Counted from the first letter of the stretch, positions 9,901 to 19,740 are shown. The stretch: DNA of 64,000 bases from Carpediemonas membranifera (GCA_019828565.1 JAHDYR010000062.1:620001-684000); one strand, 5' to 3'. Made by a program: numbers and translations. Notes: generated from the sequence alone by a model not told the origin.

Positions 9901-12682
9901 CGACCCCCAGCCTTGCCCAGGGCGGTATGACCCACCACTCCCTCAGCTCTACTGCCCTAGCGAGTGTGAGCAGGACCCTGGAAGTCTCGGCGAGAGCCTT
10001 GGTCACGGCCAGCGCGGCCATTGCCCTGAAGAGACGGGCGGCCGACTGGGCGATATACACAGTATCTGCGGCCAACTCGGGGACACTGGTCGCGCGGCTG
10101 ATATATAGCTGGAGTAGCATGGAGATCTTGCCCGCGTTGGTCGACCGGTCGGCGGGCAGGTCCGTATCCCGCATAGGAATGGGAGCTTTCTTCCGGAGAT
10201 CGCGGATCCGCGCCATCTCATCGACACGCACGGGGAGTTGGGCGAACTCACTTGCGCGGCTAAAGAGAGAGATGATGTCATGCTCCATGGAGGAGGAAGC
10301 ACAGCGGTCCAGGCCTTCGAGAAAGGTGTCGACCGTGGAGTGGGTCAGGTAGTACTGGGACGCGATACCGCCAATAGCGGTCGACTCTAGGGTTGAGTCA
10401 GATTTTGTGATAAATTTGAGCGATACGAGTCTATCAACAACAGACTGAGCGATCGACTCCAGCAACAGAGCTCTACGCCCGGCCATGCGCTCGCCCTCAT
10501 CCTCCAGCTCCTCCACCCGGGCCATTTCCTCGCCCCTGCCGAAACTGGCGATGATCTCGGCGCAGCGATAGCGTTCCCACGCCGCCAGGGCACGAACGGT
10601 AAAGTATGTATACCCGAGCCATTCGACAACGTCCTCGACTGATGATACCGTACCTGAGGCGACCTCGGCGTTCACAGCGTCCACCACACGTCTGAGGAGC
10701 TGGCTCTCGACAGCCATGCTGGCATTCATCACACGCACGTAGCTCTGCATCTTGGACTGCATGCTGAGTATGACGCCCACGGCCGGGGCCTGGCCGACTG
10801 TCCTAAACTGCGGCCGGCCAGCACGGCCGATCATCTGAAGAATGTCCATGGTCGAGAGGTCTGTGAACTTGCCGTGCTCAGGCGAGTACACGTCGGTGCC
10901 CTTGATCACGACAGCGTCCGCCGGGAGGTTAACTCCCCAGGCCAGGGTTGACGTCGAGACGAGCACTTTAAGGCTTGTGGGTTTGGCGAACCAATCCTCG
11001 ACAAAGCGGCGGTCCTCCTTGCACATTCCTGCATGATGCACCGCGACGCCCTGTGGCATGAGTCCCTTGAGCGTCTCGAACCTGACCTCCTCCGCATCCA
11101 CCGTCTCTCTGCCGAGCGAGCCCGTGGTCAGCTCGGCCTCGAGCTTGGCGAGCTGTGCAGCGATAAACTTGGCGGTGGACTCGGTCTCCTTGCGTGCATG
11201 GACGAATACGAGGACGGAGCTGTACTGGTTCCGCATCTCCACGCTGTTGTCCGACACCCGCGTGAGCAGGCCCCTCAGTCTGAACCAAAGCAGGTCGTTC
11301 AGATTCCTGTGCTTCTTGAGCGGCTTGCCCGCATACGGGTTGGCTTCTATGATGTTCGTGCTCTGGTCCTCGAGCCCGAAGAACTCTTGGGTAAGGGGCA
11401 CAGGCCGCCGCTCGGGGGGGACGAAGACGACGTGCGAGTGCTGCTTGGGTCGGGGGATGCCGAGGAAAGACGCCACGTCCACGCGGTTCGGGAGGGTAGC
11501 GCTCAGCCCAACCAGCCGCACGTCTCTGGCGGTGGCGCGGGGGCCGTGGACCTCTCGCCGCAGTTTAGCGACGATGGCCTCGAGGACGGGGCCCCTGGTG
11601 TCGTGCAGGAGGTGGATCTCGTCAATGATCACCAACTTGATCGCATCGATGAATGTGCTGATTCCCACATTTCGCAGGATAATGTCGAACTTTTCCGGAG
11701 TGATGACGACGAGATTAGTCGCGGTGAGCTCGCGGGAAGAGAGCGAATAGTCGCCACTGAGCTCGTTCACTACTATGCGCGGGTCAATCTTGGTCAGCTG
11801 GCCCCTAAACTCTCGCACCATCTCGCTTACGAGAGATTTCATCGGTGCGACATAAACTGCTTTGAATAAATCAAAAGGTGCGTTGGCAGAGCATGTCTCC
11901 ATGGACTGTTGGAGGAGCTGCAGGATAGCGAGCATCGCACAGTTCGTCTTACCCGACCCAGTGGGGGCGCAGACGAGCATGGGGTCGGCAGTCTCGAATG
12001 CGGGGTGGTAGGCCCTGCTCTGCACTGGGTTGAGGGTGAACTCGGCGTCTTCTGCGTCAGCCTCGGTCTCACCCTTGATAAATGCTTGTACGAACGTTCG
12101 GGGGAAGTCAGGGTGCTCGTGGAGCTTGATGAGAGTAGTCTGGTCCTCCGTGGCGGCTGTCGGGGTGCTCGCCACTCGGCGCCAGACTCGGACGGCCTTA
12201 CCTTCGCGTACAACAGAGGGAACTGTTACTAGCTCGCCTCTCTCGCTCGGGTCGGCGGCGAGCCCTCGAGCGGCGGAGATCACGTCGATGTCGGCGGGGA
12301 TGAATGATTCCAGCGGGGTTACACTCTCGGGGATCAGTGGCTCGTCCATGTCAGAGCCGCTTTCGAGCTCGTCATCGCTGTCCGCGGTCTGAATCTCCCT
12401 TGTTGCAGCTTTGGCGGCACGAATGGCGGAGTGAACAATCGTTAGCAGACGGAGATACTCCTCTTCGTCGCGGGATGAGCTTATCAGAGCCCGATCCTGG
12501 TCCCCGAAGTCTTTCTTGTACTTCTTACGGACGTGCGCGATGTCGAGGTCCGGTTTGTCGCCCTCCTTGGCGAAAAAACGTTCCATCTCAGTGCGAATGG
12601 CACCATCGTCAAACTCAGCGGGGGATTTGCGCTTTATGAAGCCAATGAGCTGATCCCACGCGTTCGACAACAGGTCCGTCAT
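6908..12682 (-). CDS. BRR2: BRR2-like spliceosomal Ski2-family helicase
   Basis: About 1,924 residues from the ATG at 12682; an upstream in-frame extension to 12799 adds 39 residues of no apparent character. Numbering from 12799, the first cassette has Walker A A-P-T-G-S-G-K-T near 278-285, D-E-I-H near 393-396, a G-L-S-A-T motif III and the Q-M-I-G-R-A-G-R-P motif VI. Downstream come winged-helix, ratchet and Sec63-like segments, then a second helicase cassette whose Walker A Lys and DExH are lost (R-P-R-G-A-V; L-A-D-L-D). One active plus one inactive cassette and about 2,000 residues is the BRR2/SNRNP200 plan, the U5 snRNP helicase that unwinds U4/U6. ASCC3/SLH1 is the alternative, but there both cassettes usually keep their motifs. 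Confidence 0.87.
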   Translation of the reverse strand: MTDLLSNAWDQLIGFIKRKSPAEFDDGAIRTEMERFFAKEGDKPDLDIAHVRKKYKKDFGDQDRALISSSRDEEEYLRLLTIVHSAIRAAKAATREIQTADSDDELESGSDMDEPLIPESVTPLESFIPADIDVISAARGLAADPSERGELVTVPSVVREGKAVRVWRRVASTPTAATEDQTTLIKLHEHPDFPRTFVQAFIKGETEADAEDAEFTLNPVQSRAYHPAFETADPMLVCAPTGSGKTNCAMLAILQLLQQSMETCSANAPFDLFKAVYVAPMKSLVSEMVREFRGQLTKIDPRIVVNELSGDYSLSSRELTATNLVVITPEKFDIILRNVGISTFIDAIKLVIIDEIHLLHDTRGPVLEAIVAKLRREVHGPRATARDVRLVGLSATLPNRVDVASFLGIPRPKQHSHVVFVPPERRPVPLTQEFFGLEDQSTNIIEANPYAGKPLKKHRNLNDLLWFRLRGLLTRVSDNSVEMRNQYSSVLVFVHARKETESTAKFIAAQLAKLEAELTTGSLGRETVDAEEVRFETLKGLMPQGVAVHHAGMCKEDRRFVEDWFAKPTSLKVLVSTSTLAWGVNLPADAVVIKGTDVYSPEHGKFTDLSTMDILQMIGRAGRPQFRTVGQAPAVGVILSMQSKMQSYVRVMNASMAVESQLLRRVVDAVNAEVASGTVSSVEDVVEWLGYTYFTVRALAAWERYRCAEIIASFGRGEEMARVEELEDEGERMAGRRALLLESIAQSVVDRLVSLKFITKSDSTLESTAIGGIASQYYLTHSTVDTFLEGLDRCASSSMEHDIISLFSRASEFAQLPVRVDEMARIRDLRKKAPIPMRDTDLPADRSTNAGKISMLLQLYISRATSVPELAADTVYIAQSAARLFRAMAALAVTKALAETSRVLLTLARAVELREWWVIPPWARLGVERSSLANLPPHHDWATAAVAGEDGFRAHVDQLTARGVSPDIGVALRRLPVPTIVDSVVYTISDSIIRISGYICLPEIFEWDSAIHGNGIVFTVLINTADGRTILGSTSVVIPSGQEEAELSVTVRHNPERSVSVCILPERWPYCDTSTILSCRDAVAPRIDSAATPLAVAPKPQYRSVLQALVPPGVDIRENSALYSPLEPEVTAAVPALLVGKADSPVVTSTLADLKAPESSVFIACRPRGAVQAACLAVCGLMRSVDVDDAISAMPGHVRAIVTAGNLTSARVHAAALSIVCSGKFTVVTLSGDPELDVHLTRISPLPVIAVGTPQAVGHATVDPIKFRTGYPQLDLTHSALFLLADLDQLSAAYEDLIIRLKAYVANHDTDNGPRIVATAMANATTPYLATWVMKEWGSDTIIPFHTQPEKANVGEVRVTPVSAPYLGTRAALACRLIAKSTPESGGVVICVTSPRVERLIRRNLSAMRPDLLDMAEFIPITAHPTAVDPAMTVVVDIEDAEPPVGPDVLSRLVCGAGQALVVTVTARHAYHDAFVRERKSLTESRFDPNIPDMQDLIPRWVYFGVLSASISRDLIESIQSSGQDAQRDEDKALDRITASFVEHVVARSYLRDRLQENPTFYHIGVTRTNRDNSNAVRGILTAALVNTMRSLKTPKYGHLGLDTVPCMLHLDSVNERAVLGLSPVGSLATKWDLPLRVVIRLYHFVSDAMGGGVQIGAATICAVIASALEDGGLALSVPLDQTDLVARAVGAGWAAAEDSGTQPGLFYLLAAVANGGLAPLSPALHAAATTAIPLAYRAAHALLALIFASVPRPGPSASSEQLEAIGKIMYNPATTVSRFLQQLTQGSAETQLDVGDGEEEEVDYIKFTQPQGDPDCEVSVAVANDGHSDTIVMPGEIQRSQRVIVIRYRADPVPSDEFEGLCEPEEGTERLVGGCVLDMSSFVDGRAVIPRYSDHVTEDARNEFVDLISDAYFEENSIYVHAD

Positions 12683-12830
12683 GCTGTGGCACTTGAATTC
12701 ATCAAATGTTCCGCAGGACAAGGCTGGTCTCTGGTAAGCTCTGCGCGTTATCAGGCGTATGTTGTCGCCCCGTCTTACTCGACATAAATCATGTACCACC
12801 GTAAATGTGAAGGGCAGAATTTCGATTACG

Positions 12831-13776
12831 ATGAGCTATAGCTATAAGCCACAAACTCGACCTGCTGAGCAGCAGATGTCGTCATATAGGGCTGAGAAGT
12901 CAGTTACCATTTCTTTTTTCGTTGTTATACAGGCCACAAGGCAGTCTCTTGCATGATCGCCGTGTCGTCCGCGGCTCTACGTGGGCTGCTCGCAATCTTG
13001 TGAACAGACAGCGTGCTGAAGCCGAACAGGAAGGAACTCAGAGCGCTGGTAGCGCGAAAATGAGAACTCGCCAAATCCGCTCGTCTGCTCGCAAAGAAGA
13101 GACTGAAATGCCTCCAGTGTCTGGCCGCGAGCACATTGACGTGCAGACAGCGCAGTACCTGGAAGAAATCACGGAACGTGTGATCGAAGAGGACAAGTCG
13201 ATTGGCACTGACGCCTTTATCGACATTGTGCCCCTCCCCAAATACATCCCCCCGAAGGTCGGCGAGGACGTCGCCACCCAGATCGAAGAGGGCGAGCTCT
13301 TCGACTTCGACGTTGAGGTTGAGGCCATCCTCGAGGTCCTAGTGGGCAAGACTCTCCACCAGGCTCTCATGGAGGTTCAGGAGGAGGACGAGATGGTCGC
13401 CCTCAGACGCCGCCAAGAGGAGGCCGCTGCCCGCCGTGCTGCTGACCTTGCTGAGGTCCACCGTCTTGAGGAAGAGGAGAAACGCCGCCAGGAGGAGAAG
13501 CAGCGTCGCAAGGTTCAGGAGATGGTCCGTCTGCAGGCAGAGCGCGTTGTTGCCCGCAAGGTCGAGTGCGCGCAGGTCTCGAAGTCCTATGTCGACGGCA
13601 TCTTCGACTCTGTCATGGGTGCCCTCGAGGCTGAGAACCACTTCTACGACCCTGTCGAGAGGGCGGTGGAGACCCAGGTACTGCCTTGGCTTATGGCTGA
13701 GGCCGCGAAGACTCTCGAGGAGAAGAGGGATCTCGACGCAGAGGTCGACAAACTGATTGCCGCGGCGTTCGCTTGA
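12831..13776 (+). CDS. RSPH3: Radial spoke head protein 3 (RSPH3), probably with a small 5' intron
   Basis: The main exon runs to 13776 and carries the RSPH3 signature: D-R-R-V-V-R-G-S-T-W-A, then P-P-V-S-G-R-E-H-I-D-V-Q-T, 'D-V-A-T-Q-I-E-x-G-E-L-F-D-F-D-x-E-V-E', V-L-V-G-K-T-L and a long E/R-rich coiled coil. RSPH3 is the axonemal A-kinase-anchoring base of the radial spoke, so the organism is flagellated. The main frame has no ATG before the D-R-R-V-V-R-G block. A short ATG ORF at 12831 in another frame ends in a pyrimidine-rich stretch with T-T-A-T-A-C-A-G near 12931, suggesting a first exon of about 20-25 codons and a short intron. The exact donor is unresolved. Confidence 0.85.
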
Positions 13777-14396
13777 TTGGTATAAATACTTCCATAAGCG
13801 GTGGGGTGGGGTCACTGGGCTGTCGGGTGTGCACGCACTTTTTTGCCGTGACTACCACCGATGTCACAGTATTGATTTTCCAGAAGCCCCGTGATGGGCA
13901 GTGTGACGATACCAGGACCAGGAACAATCGAATACGAGCTCAGCTGTGGAAAGAACAACGTGCAGGGGCTGCCGTGATTTTCCCACGTCTGCAAAAACCA
14001 ACCGTTCGCGTTGTGCCGTGTAAGGGCCCAAAAGGATATAAAGACTGTTTACAACTTTCGCAGGATAAGGGCACAGCGCTGCCTGGGTTGTTGTCCGCCG
14101 GGCGTGGTAGACCCGCGAAGTCACGGCTTCGCTCATGAGCACTGAGGCGAGGGTTCGACACCAATGTGCCGAATTTGGGTCGATACATAGTCTAGAGAAA
14201 TAATGGTCGATTCTTACCCAGTCGGAATCTGCGCACCCTTGCGGCACCTAGCATGGCATGAAGCGGACAATGGTAAAAGAGTTGTCGCTGGAGGCTTGCC
14301 AGCTTCTACGCTTGTTAAGGTAAGTGTACCTGCTCGTCAGGTTAGGCGAGCCAGACTTCGACTTGTTCAGAGCGTGCCAGGTGTATGGCATAAGGC
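13777..14396. other. Intergenic stretch without a supportable gene
   Basis: Follows RSPH3 and precedes the first recognisable YR-element terminal module. Short ORFs on both strands show no family features. From about 14200 the sequence begins to resemble the element flanks further right (for example the 'gaggcttgccag' type segment), so its right part is probably decayed mobile-element sequence. Confidence 0.5.
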
Positions 14397-14660
14397 TGGC
14401 GCTACATCGTCAGTAAGGTTACCTCGGGTAACGGGCCCGGAGCGGAGGGCGATGTGATAGCCTCACTCCGGGCAAAAGGTGTTTCGCCGGTCAGGCGAGT
14501 CACGCAGTTTATGCGGACAGAATGGCGCAAAGTTCGGATCCGCCGGATCCGACGGCACGGTACCAGTTACGACTGGTATACTCCTTCTCCCTCGGTAAGC
14601 GGAGAGGACTTCACGTTTAACTTACACTAGCTTCCTCGTTAACATTGTGTAAATTAAGCG
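14397..14660 (+). repeat. Orphan YR-element terminal module (A module + hairpin), left part
   Basis: Closely related to the YR1 A repeat (19582-19740 and 23262-23420): shared blocks include TTACCTCGGGTAACGGGCC, CGCAGTTTATGCGG and GATCCGACGGCA. As in YR1's A2 end, a further stretch leads into a terminal hairpin: 14614-14627 (CGTTTAACTTACAC) pairs with 14647-14660 (GTGTAAATTAAGCG) over 13 of 14 positions counting one G-U. The LINE inserted in the 3' arm of this hairpin; the module resumes at 18787 with C8 and GTTGG. No YR coding region is attached, so this is a solo end of an older element. Confidence 0.75.
14646..14660. repeat. Left target-site duplication of LINE-A
   Basis: TGTGTAAATTAAGCG here is repeated exactly at 18772-18786. 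Between the copies lies a minus-strand LINE whose 3' tail abuts this copy. A 15-bp exact duplication is typical of target-primed reverse transcription. Confidence 0.92.
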
Positions 14661-17600
14661 AAAGAAAGAAAGAAAGAAATTTATGGTGCTTGGATTCTGA
14701 CCCCGGACTGAGCTTGTTTCCCGTTGTCTTGGAGCTGAGTGCCCCGGGGTACTGCCTATTTCCCGTGGCAAACTGGTCAGCAGCGTTTGCCTTGGGCTTT
14801 CGGTGCTACTGTCTTCGCGGAAAGCCGATTCCAATCGCCCCAGAGGCCCTGCGGCCATCTCCGTGCAAATATGCTTTCCTGTCTCCCTGAAAGTCCGGCA
14901 ACTATCCGGGGAGCCTGGGGGTCTGTCCTCGGGGCATTGACAGGCAGGATCGTCCTGCAGAACCTTGACTATGACACTCCTTGCTTCCCTGCAGTCCTTG
15001 TAGAGCCGTTCAGCCACGGCACCCTCTCGTCTGTCCGGTTCCCCAATTCCATGCCCCCTCGACTCTGTTAAGAAGCCTACCCGAAGGCGGGGAAAGTGAC
15101 TAAGTCCATGCTGTCTACCCCGGTTAGGTGGCGTGGGTCAGGGCATGGGTGGTGTACCCCCAGGCACTAGGCCTGGTTGTCCTGTTACCCCTTACAACAT
15201 TTCGCTTGCACTACATGTCCTTGGTTTCCCATGTCGTTAACAAGGGCGGCAGGGGCACCTGTGCCCCTCCGACCCCCGTGGCCAGTCCCTGCAGTTTCCT
15301 TGGGGTCCCAACGAGTGGTGCAACCATATGAATATGGATTTCCTTGACCTTATCCTTGCTCTGTCCTTGTTGCATGTCCTTTCTTTCTTATTTCTGGTCT
15401 GTCCTTCCTGTTATTTCCTTGCAGTCGTTCCTTCCCTTGCTTTGGTTCCTGGCTACCGGGATACGTGGGGCCTTTCCTCACTGATCCCAGGAGCTTAGCA
15501 CCAGCGAGGGTGGTCCATGGCTGATTCCTTGTCCATCCCTTCCCGGTCCTGGAGTCAGGGGTTCATGACATGCTTCTATTCCACCTTGAAGCTGTTGTAA
15601 ACCTTTGCCAGCTCCCGTAGTCCTGCCGTGAGGCCTTCCCAAATGTCCTCCGAGCCCCATATTATTAGTTGCTGTAATTCTAGGATGGGTCTTTCCTGGT
15701 ACCATTCGCCCTGGGGGCCCTGCCTTACTTCCAAGTCCTTAGTTTTGTGCTTCGCTGCTGTCCACAGCTTTGTCCAAGCTTCTCCCCTGTCTACTGCCGG
15801 GCATTCACAGATTATGTGCGCTGCCGATCCTAGCCTCTGGCCCTCTGCCCACTCCCTGATCATTTCCTGCTTCCTTGCTGGTCCTGGCTTTTCCCTAATG
15901 ATCCTGTAGAACAGGCTCACCTCCGACTCCTCCGAGCATAGGGGGCATAGTCTGCTAATTTCTCTCTTCAGGTCAGCGCCTTGGGCCAGCTCTGTGATGG
16001 CTCTCATAGGGCCCTCCCCTCTCTCTGCCGACGATGGGGATGGGCTGACATTGGCTGCAATGGATACAATTCTCTTCCATTCCGCCCTGCTTTTGCCCCT
16101 TCCCAGCCTTTCGGTCTACCGTAGGCTTACCTTGCAGACACTTGCTTAATTTCCTTGTCCCCATGATTTCCATTAGTCCTAGTGCCGTACGGCTTTTGCA
16201 CCGCTTCATCCACCCCCTCCTGATCGTTTCCATGCCATAATCCAGTAGCGCTGGTTTAGGGGCTCCCTCTCTGGTGCCCTCCAGTAGATGCTGCACTCTC
16301 TCCCTAGCTTCCCACATAACCGTGCCCCGCCCCCATTCTCTGTTTCTGACTGGTATATCCTGGTCCCTGTAGTTGACTATCCTTTTGACTGCCAGCCATT
16401 CCATGTGTGCCTGGAGGTCCACCCATCCATTCATCAGCCTCATGGCTGCGCCCCCTCCCGGTCCTGTTCCTGCCATGATTCCCTGCCAGTCATTCCAGAT
16501 CCTTCTACCTCCCGGTGCGTTCCCCCACACCTCGACTCCGAAGAGGATCCTGGGCCATATATATATTTCCAGTAGTAGCCTGCTCGCTAGTGCTGGCATG
16601 TTTGCCCTGGTCCACCCTGCCCATCTCACCAGTCTCTTGTACCTTTCGCTCTGCTCCTGTTTCCGCCTTATGCAGGCCGACATAGGGTCCTTCCCACTTG
16701 CGATCCATAATCCCAGGTATCTCGCCTCCTTCTCTGGCAGTAGTGTTACCCCCTCGATCCTGACTAGGGCTGTTCTGTCCACGCTAATCATTACATTCTT
16801 CTGGGCGTTCACCCTCATTTCATGCTCTTTGATTATGTCTACCATTATGTTGGCGACCATCTGGCTATGCTCCGGTTTGCTCCCTGTGACCGCAGTGTCA
16901 TCCACAAACATGGTAAGTGCTGCCGGTAGTCGGTCGCTGAGGTGGCTCGTGGTCCTTGGCGGTTCTCTGATGTCGTACCGTTCTCCCTTGATTTTCTTTC
17001 TGGCCAGGTGGGGCCAGTTAGCCATGAACAGCACAAACAGTGTCGGTGCCAGGACGCACCCTTGCTTAACTCCCCTGTTGGTTCTTTTCCCATGCCTTTG
17101 CCCCCTTGACTGATATCCAGGTTTCCTTTATTGTGCCTTGAATTGCCCTGATCAAGTGCTCCTCCACCCCCATACCCTGTAGCTTATCCATGAGAATGTC
17201 CCTTGGTACCGTGTCATATGCCTTCTCGATGTCCAGAAAGATTGACGTGGTCTCACCCCCCTCCTGGTGCCGCTGCACAATGTACTGTATCTGCTGGATG
17301 ACGTCCCTGTCTGACTGGAAACCAGCCTGTTCTCTTGGTATGAACCTTTTCGTTGCTGCTTCCAGACGTATCTTGAGCAGTCTACCATAGACCCTGTACA
17401 GCAGTGGTGTCAAGGATATTGGTCTATATGATTCCGGCTTGACCCTTGGCTTCCCTGTCTTGTGTATGGCCGACACTGTGGCATACTTCCATGCTTTGGG
17501 TACGTCGCCCTCCCTGTAGACCCTGTTGATGAGCCTCGTCACTTCCCTAAGGCCTTTCTCATCCAGCTCTCTCAGCATGTCTCCAGATGTGAGGTCAGGC

Positions 17601-18771
17601 CCTGGTGCGGTGTCCCTCCTGATCCTTTTGATTGCGGCTTTGACCTCGCTTTCCTTGAACTCATTTCCGTCCCTGCCCCTCCATGTCTTCCAGGTGGGTT
17701 CCCTGCCTCTGCTGACTCTAGCATACTGTTGCAAGAGGATCTCGCTGATGGCCGCCTTGTCCGTAGTTATCACTCCGTCCTTGAGGAGGCTCTCCGGCAT
17801 TCCCTTGTATTGGTTATCACACCACCACCTTCTGATGGCAGCTTCCACTGAGGCCCTTGAGGCCCTATACCCCCCTTTTGCACTTCTGCTGAGGTCGGTC
17901 ACCCATTTGGCCCTGCGCTCTCCCCAGTATTTCTCCAGCTCCTCTTTCATCCTTTCCTTCCTGGTCCTGTTGCCTATTTCTGTCCATGGGGTTCGCTGGA
18001 GTTCGCTCCACACTCCGTTCCCGAACACTTTGTCCCTTGCCTTTGCTCCCCTGTTGTTCACTGGGTCGCCCATGCATGCTCTTATAGTCTCTTCCCATTG
18101 GTCCGAGCTCTTGTTCCTGTTCAGCTTTGAGACTGTGACTGGCCCCTCCTTCTTTTTCATGGGCCAGGTGTGCACCTCGGGTATGGCCAGAGCCACGTCT
18201 CGCTCACTTCTGCCATAGTACCGTTGTTCCTTCCATGCTAGTGTGATTCCATTGTGTGCTGAGCCCCATACCCCGACCTTCTGAGACTCTACCACCTCAA
18301 TCTCCGCCCCCTGGATTCCTGGTGTTGTCACTGCAAAGTCCGGGGTTGATGTTCCTGATGTGAGCGTCCCAGACTTGGGTATGATGGCTTTGAGCCTGTG
18401 CTTCTCCATCATATCCTTCCACCGGGTGGATCTTTCCATCTGGCCTGGGTCGATGTTCCAGTCTCCCATAATTATGGCCTCCATGCTCCCTTTCATGTAC
18501 ATGATCTTCTGTATAGTGTCCCTGAATCCATCCTTCTCCTGCTTGCTGTGGCCGGATGGAGGGCCATACACGTTGATGACTAGTATGTCCCTGCCGGTTC
18601 TCATTATGCTGGCTTGCACTCTTCCCGATAGGCTGTCCGTTATGCCGATGTCCCACTTTGCAGTTGCGTGTGGGCTCACTATCGTGCCGATGCCTTCCCT
18701 TGTTCCCTTCCATCTTGGCGCAGGTTCGTCATTGCCTGCTATGCCTAGTTGTCGGTTGATGCGGTGCTGAC
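14661..18771 (-). mobile_element. LINE-A: 5'-truncated non-LTR retrotransposon with 15-bp TSD
   Basis: 4,111 bp on the minus strand between exact 15-bp duplications. The 3' end (left) is a simple tail: on the element strand AAATTT followed by repeats of CTTT. The coding frame is open to the very 5' edge at 18771, inside the endonuclease domain, so the copy is 5'-truncated. A 3' UTR of about 900 bp separates the last coding block from the tail. A second, 219-bp copy of the same 3' UTR is found at 60941-61159. The insertion split a YR-element terminal module, so it is younger than that module. Confidence 0.92.
15576..18771 (-). pseudogene. LINE-A endonuclease/reverse transcriptase (5'-truncated, two frameshifts)
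   Basis: Three consecutive frames make one protein. 18771-17066 holds an EEP (AP-like) endonuclease lacking its first part (I-N-V-Y-G-P-P-S-G, I-M-G-D-W-N-I, D-F-A-V-T-T), then RT blocks (Y-R-P-I-S-L-T-P, Q-A-G-F-Q, F-L-D-I-E-K-A-Y-D). At a G4 run near 17075 the frame shifts; V-K-Q-G-C-V-L-A-P-T-L-F and the catalytic F-V-D-D follow in 17034-15973. A second shift near 16000 leads to a C-terminal zinc motif (C-P-L-C ... H-I-I-C-E-C-P), ending at 15576. Domain order EN-RT-CCHC is that of apurinic-endonuclease LINEs. This copy cannot make a full enzyme unless the frame breaks are base-call errors. Confidence 0.88.
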
Positions 18772-18786
18772 TGTGTAAATTAAGCG
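18772..18786. repeat. Right target-site duplication of LINE-A
   Basis: Exact copy of the 15 bases at 14646-14660. Directly followed by the C8 run of the interrupted YR-element terminal module. Confidence 0.92.
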
Positions 18787-19083
18787 CCCCCCCCGTTGGT
18801 TAATGAAAAGAATGTCTGGGGCTACATCAGCTCTAATGTCACCTTGGGTGACGCCATCCGCAAGAGACGATCAATCGTTGCGCGGGTGCACTTTAAGCAG
18901 GCAGAATGGTAGAAACTTCGGCTCCGCCGACCGTCTCCCGTCTGCCCGCATCGGCCAAGGCCGATGTACGGCTCATCCGGTAAGATGAGCACGTTCGACT
19001 TACATAGGTTGCCGGAGCGCAGGTAAGTCCCGAATATTTACTTAGGAGACCGGGGTTTCTAAAGTAAATCTTCTCCCCCCCCC
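18787..19083 (+). repeat. Second orphan YR-element terminal module ending in hairpin and poly-C
   Basis: Starts with the C8-GTTGG end of the first module. It then has a diverged A module: a hairpin GTCACC-TTG-GGTGAC replaces GTTACC-TCG-GGTAAC of YR1 with compensating changes, and GGCAGAATGGTAGAAA-TTCGG-type sequence follows. It ends with another terminal hairpin (ATTTACTT at 19036-19043 with AAGTAAAT at 19062-19069) and a C9 run at 19075-19083 followed by GTTGG. No coding region is present. Confidence 0.65.
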
Positions 19084-19581
19084 GTTGGATATCAAGCGTA
19101 GTATGTGAGAAAGGCTTGCCAGTCAAGCATGAGGCTAGGATAGCTAGCTTGGTTATCAAGCGGTGCACTTTAGGGGAGAAGCGCACTTTAGAGTACCACT
19201 CGAGCCCATTGGCACCCGGGGTGCTGAGACGCCCGAGAGGGCGCACGGAAACGTGCAGTTTATGGCATCAGAATTTCGAATGCCCGAAGGCACATCGGGC
19301 CTAAAGGAGCCCGAGAAGAATAAATCCTTTACCCCCCTTTGGGAGTATGAGTTAGGTGGCTTCCTGTCACAGGACCATCACTGGCACCTGCGCGCGCCGA
19401 TCAATGTGCACTTTAGGTCACACTTCGAAACGCATCGGCAGGTGTCGGAGCCGTTTCGGACCTGACCGGATCGCGAGACGAGGATTTACCCGGGTCTGTC
19501 ATAAGAGCTCGGGGAAGCCACCCGAAGTAAATACTCGCCCCCCCCATTTTGGTTGGATTTAAGAGGAGGGCTCTCTGTTAT
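19084..19581 (+). repeat. Third orphan module: B-like sequence, A-like hairpin, terminal hairpin and poly-C
   Basis: After GTTGG there is a B-like block (GAGGCTAGGATAGCTAGC around 19130, one mismatch to the B1/B2 repeats of YR1). Next comes a GCACC-CGG-GGTGC hairpin in the place of the A-module hairpin and a GTGCAGTTTATGGCA block. The module closes with an ATTTACCCGGGT ... ACCCGAAGTAAAT stem (about 19485-19537) and C8 at 19538-19545. No ORF of interest. Together with the two modules to the left this is an array of solo ends, analogous to solo LTRs. Confidence 0.6.
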
Positions 19582-19740
19582 TGGCGTTACATCGCGCTGA
19601 CAGGTTACCTCGGGTAACGGGCCGTGAGCGGAGGGCAATGAGATCGCCTCGCTCCGGCATGGTGATGCGCCGACCAGGCGAGCCGCGCAGTTTATGCGGG
19701 CAGAATGGTAGAAAATTCGGAACATCCAGATCCGACGGCA
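19582..19740 (+). repeat. YR1 repeat A1
   Basis: 159 bp identical to 23262-23420. Contains the GTTACC-TCG-GGTAAC hairpin and, at its 3' end, the gag start codon (19705) with the first 12 codons. Confidence 0.93.

Noticed and set aside
12683-12799. N-terminal extension of BRR2 to 12799
   Set aside because: 39 residues with no family character; the ATG at 12682 starts a sequence typical of the protein.
13773-14138. 121-codon plus-strand ORF after RSPH3
   Set aside because: No domain, odd composition and overlap with similar-length frames on the other strand; not supportable as a gene.
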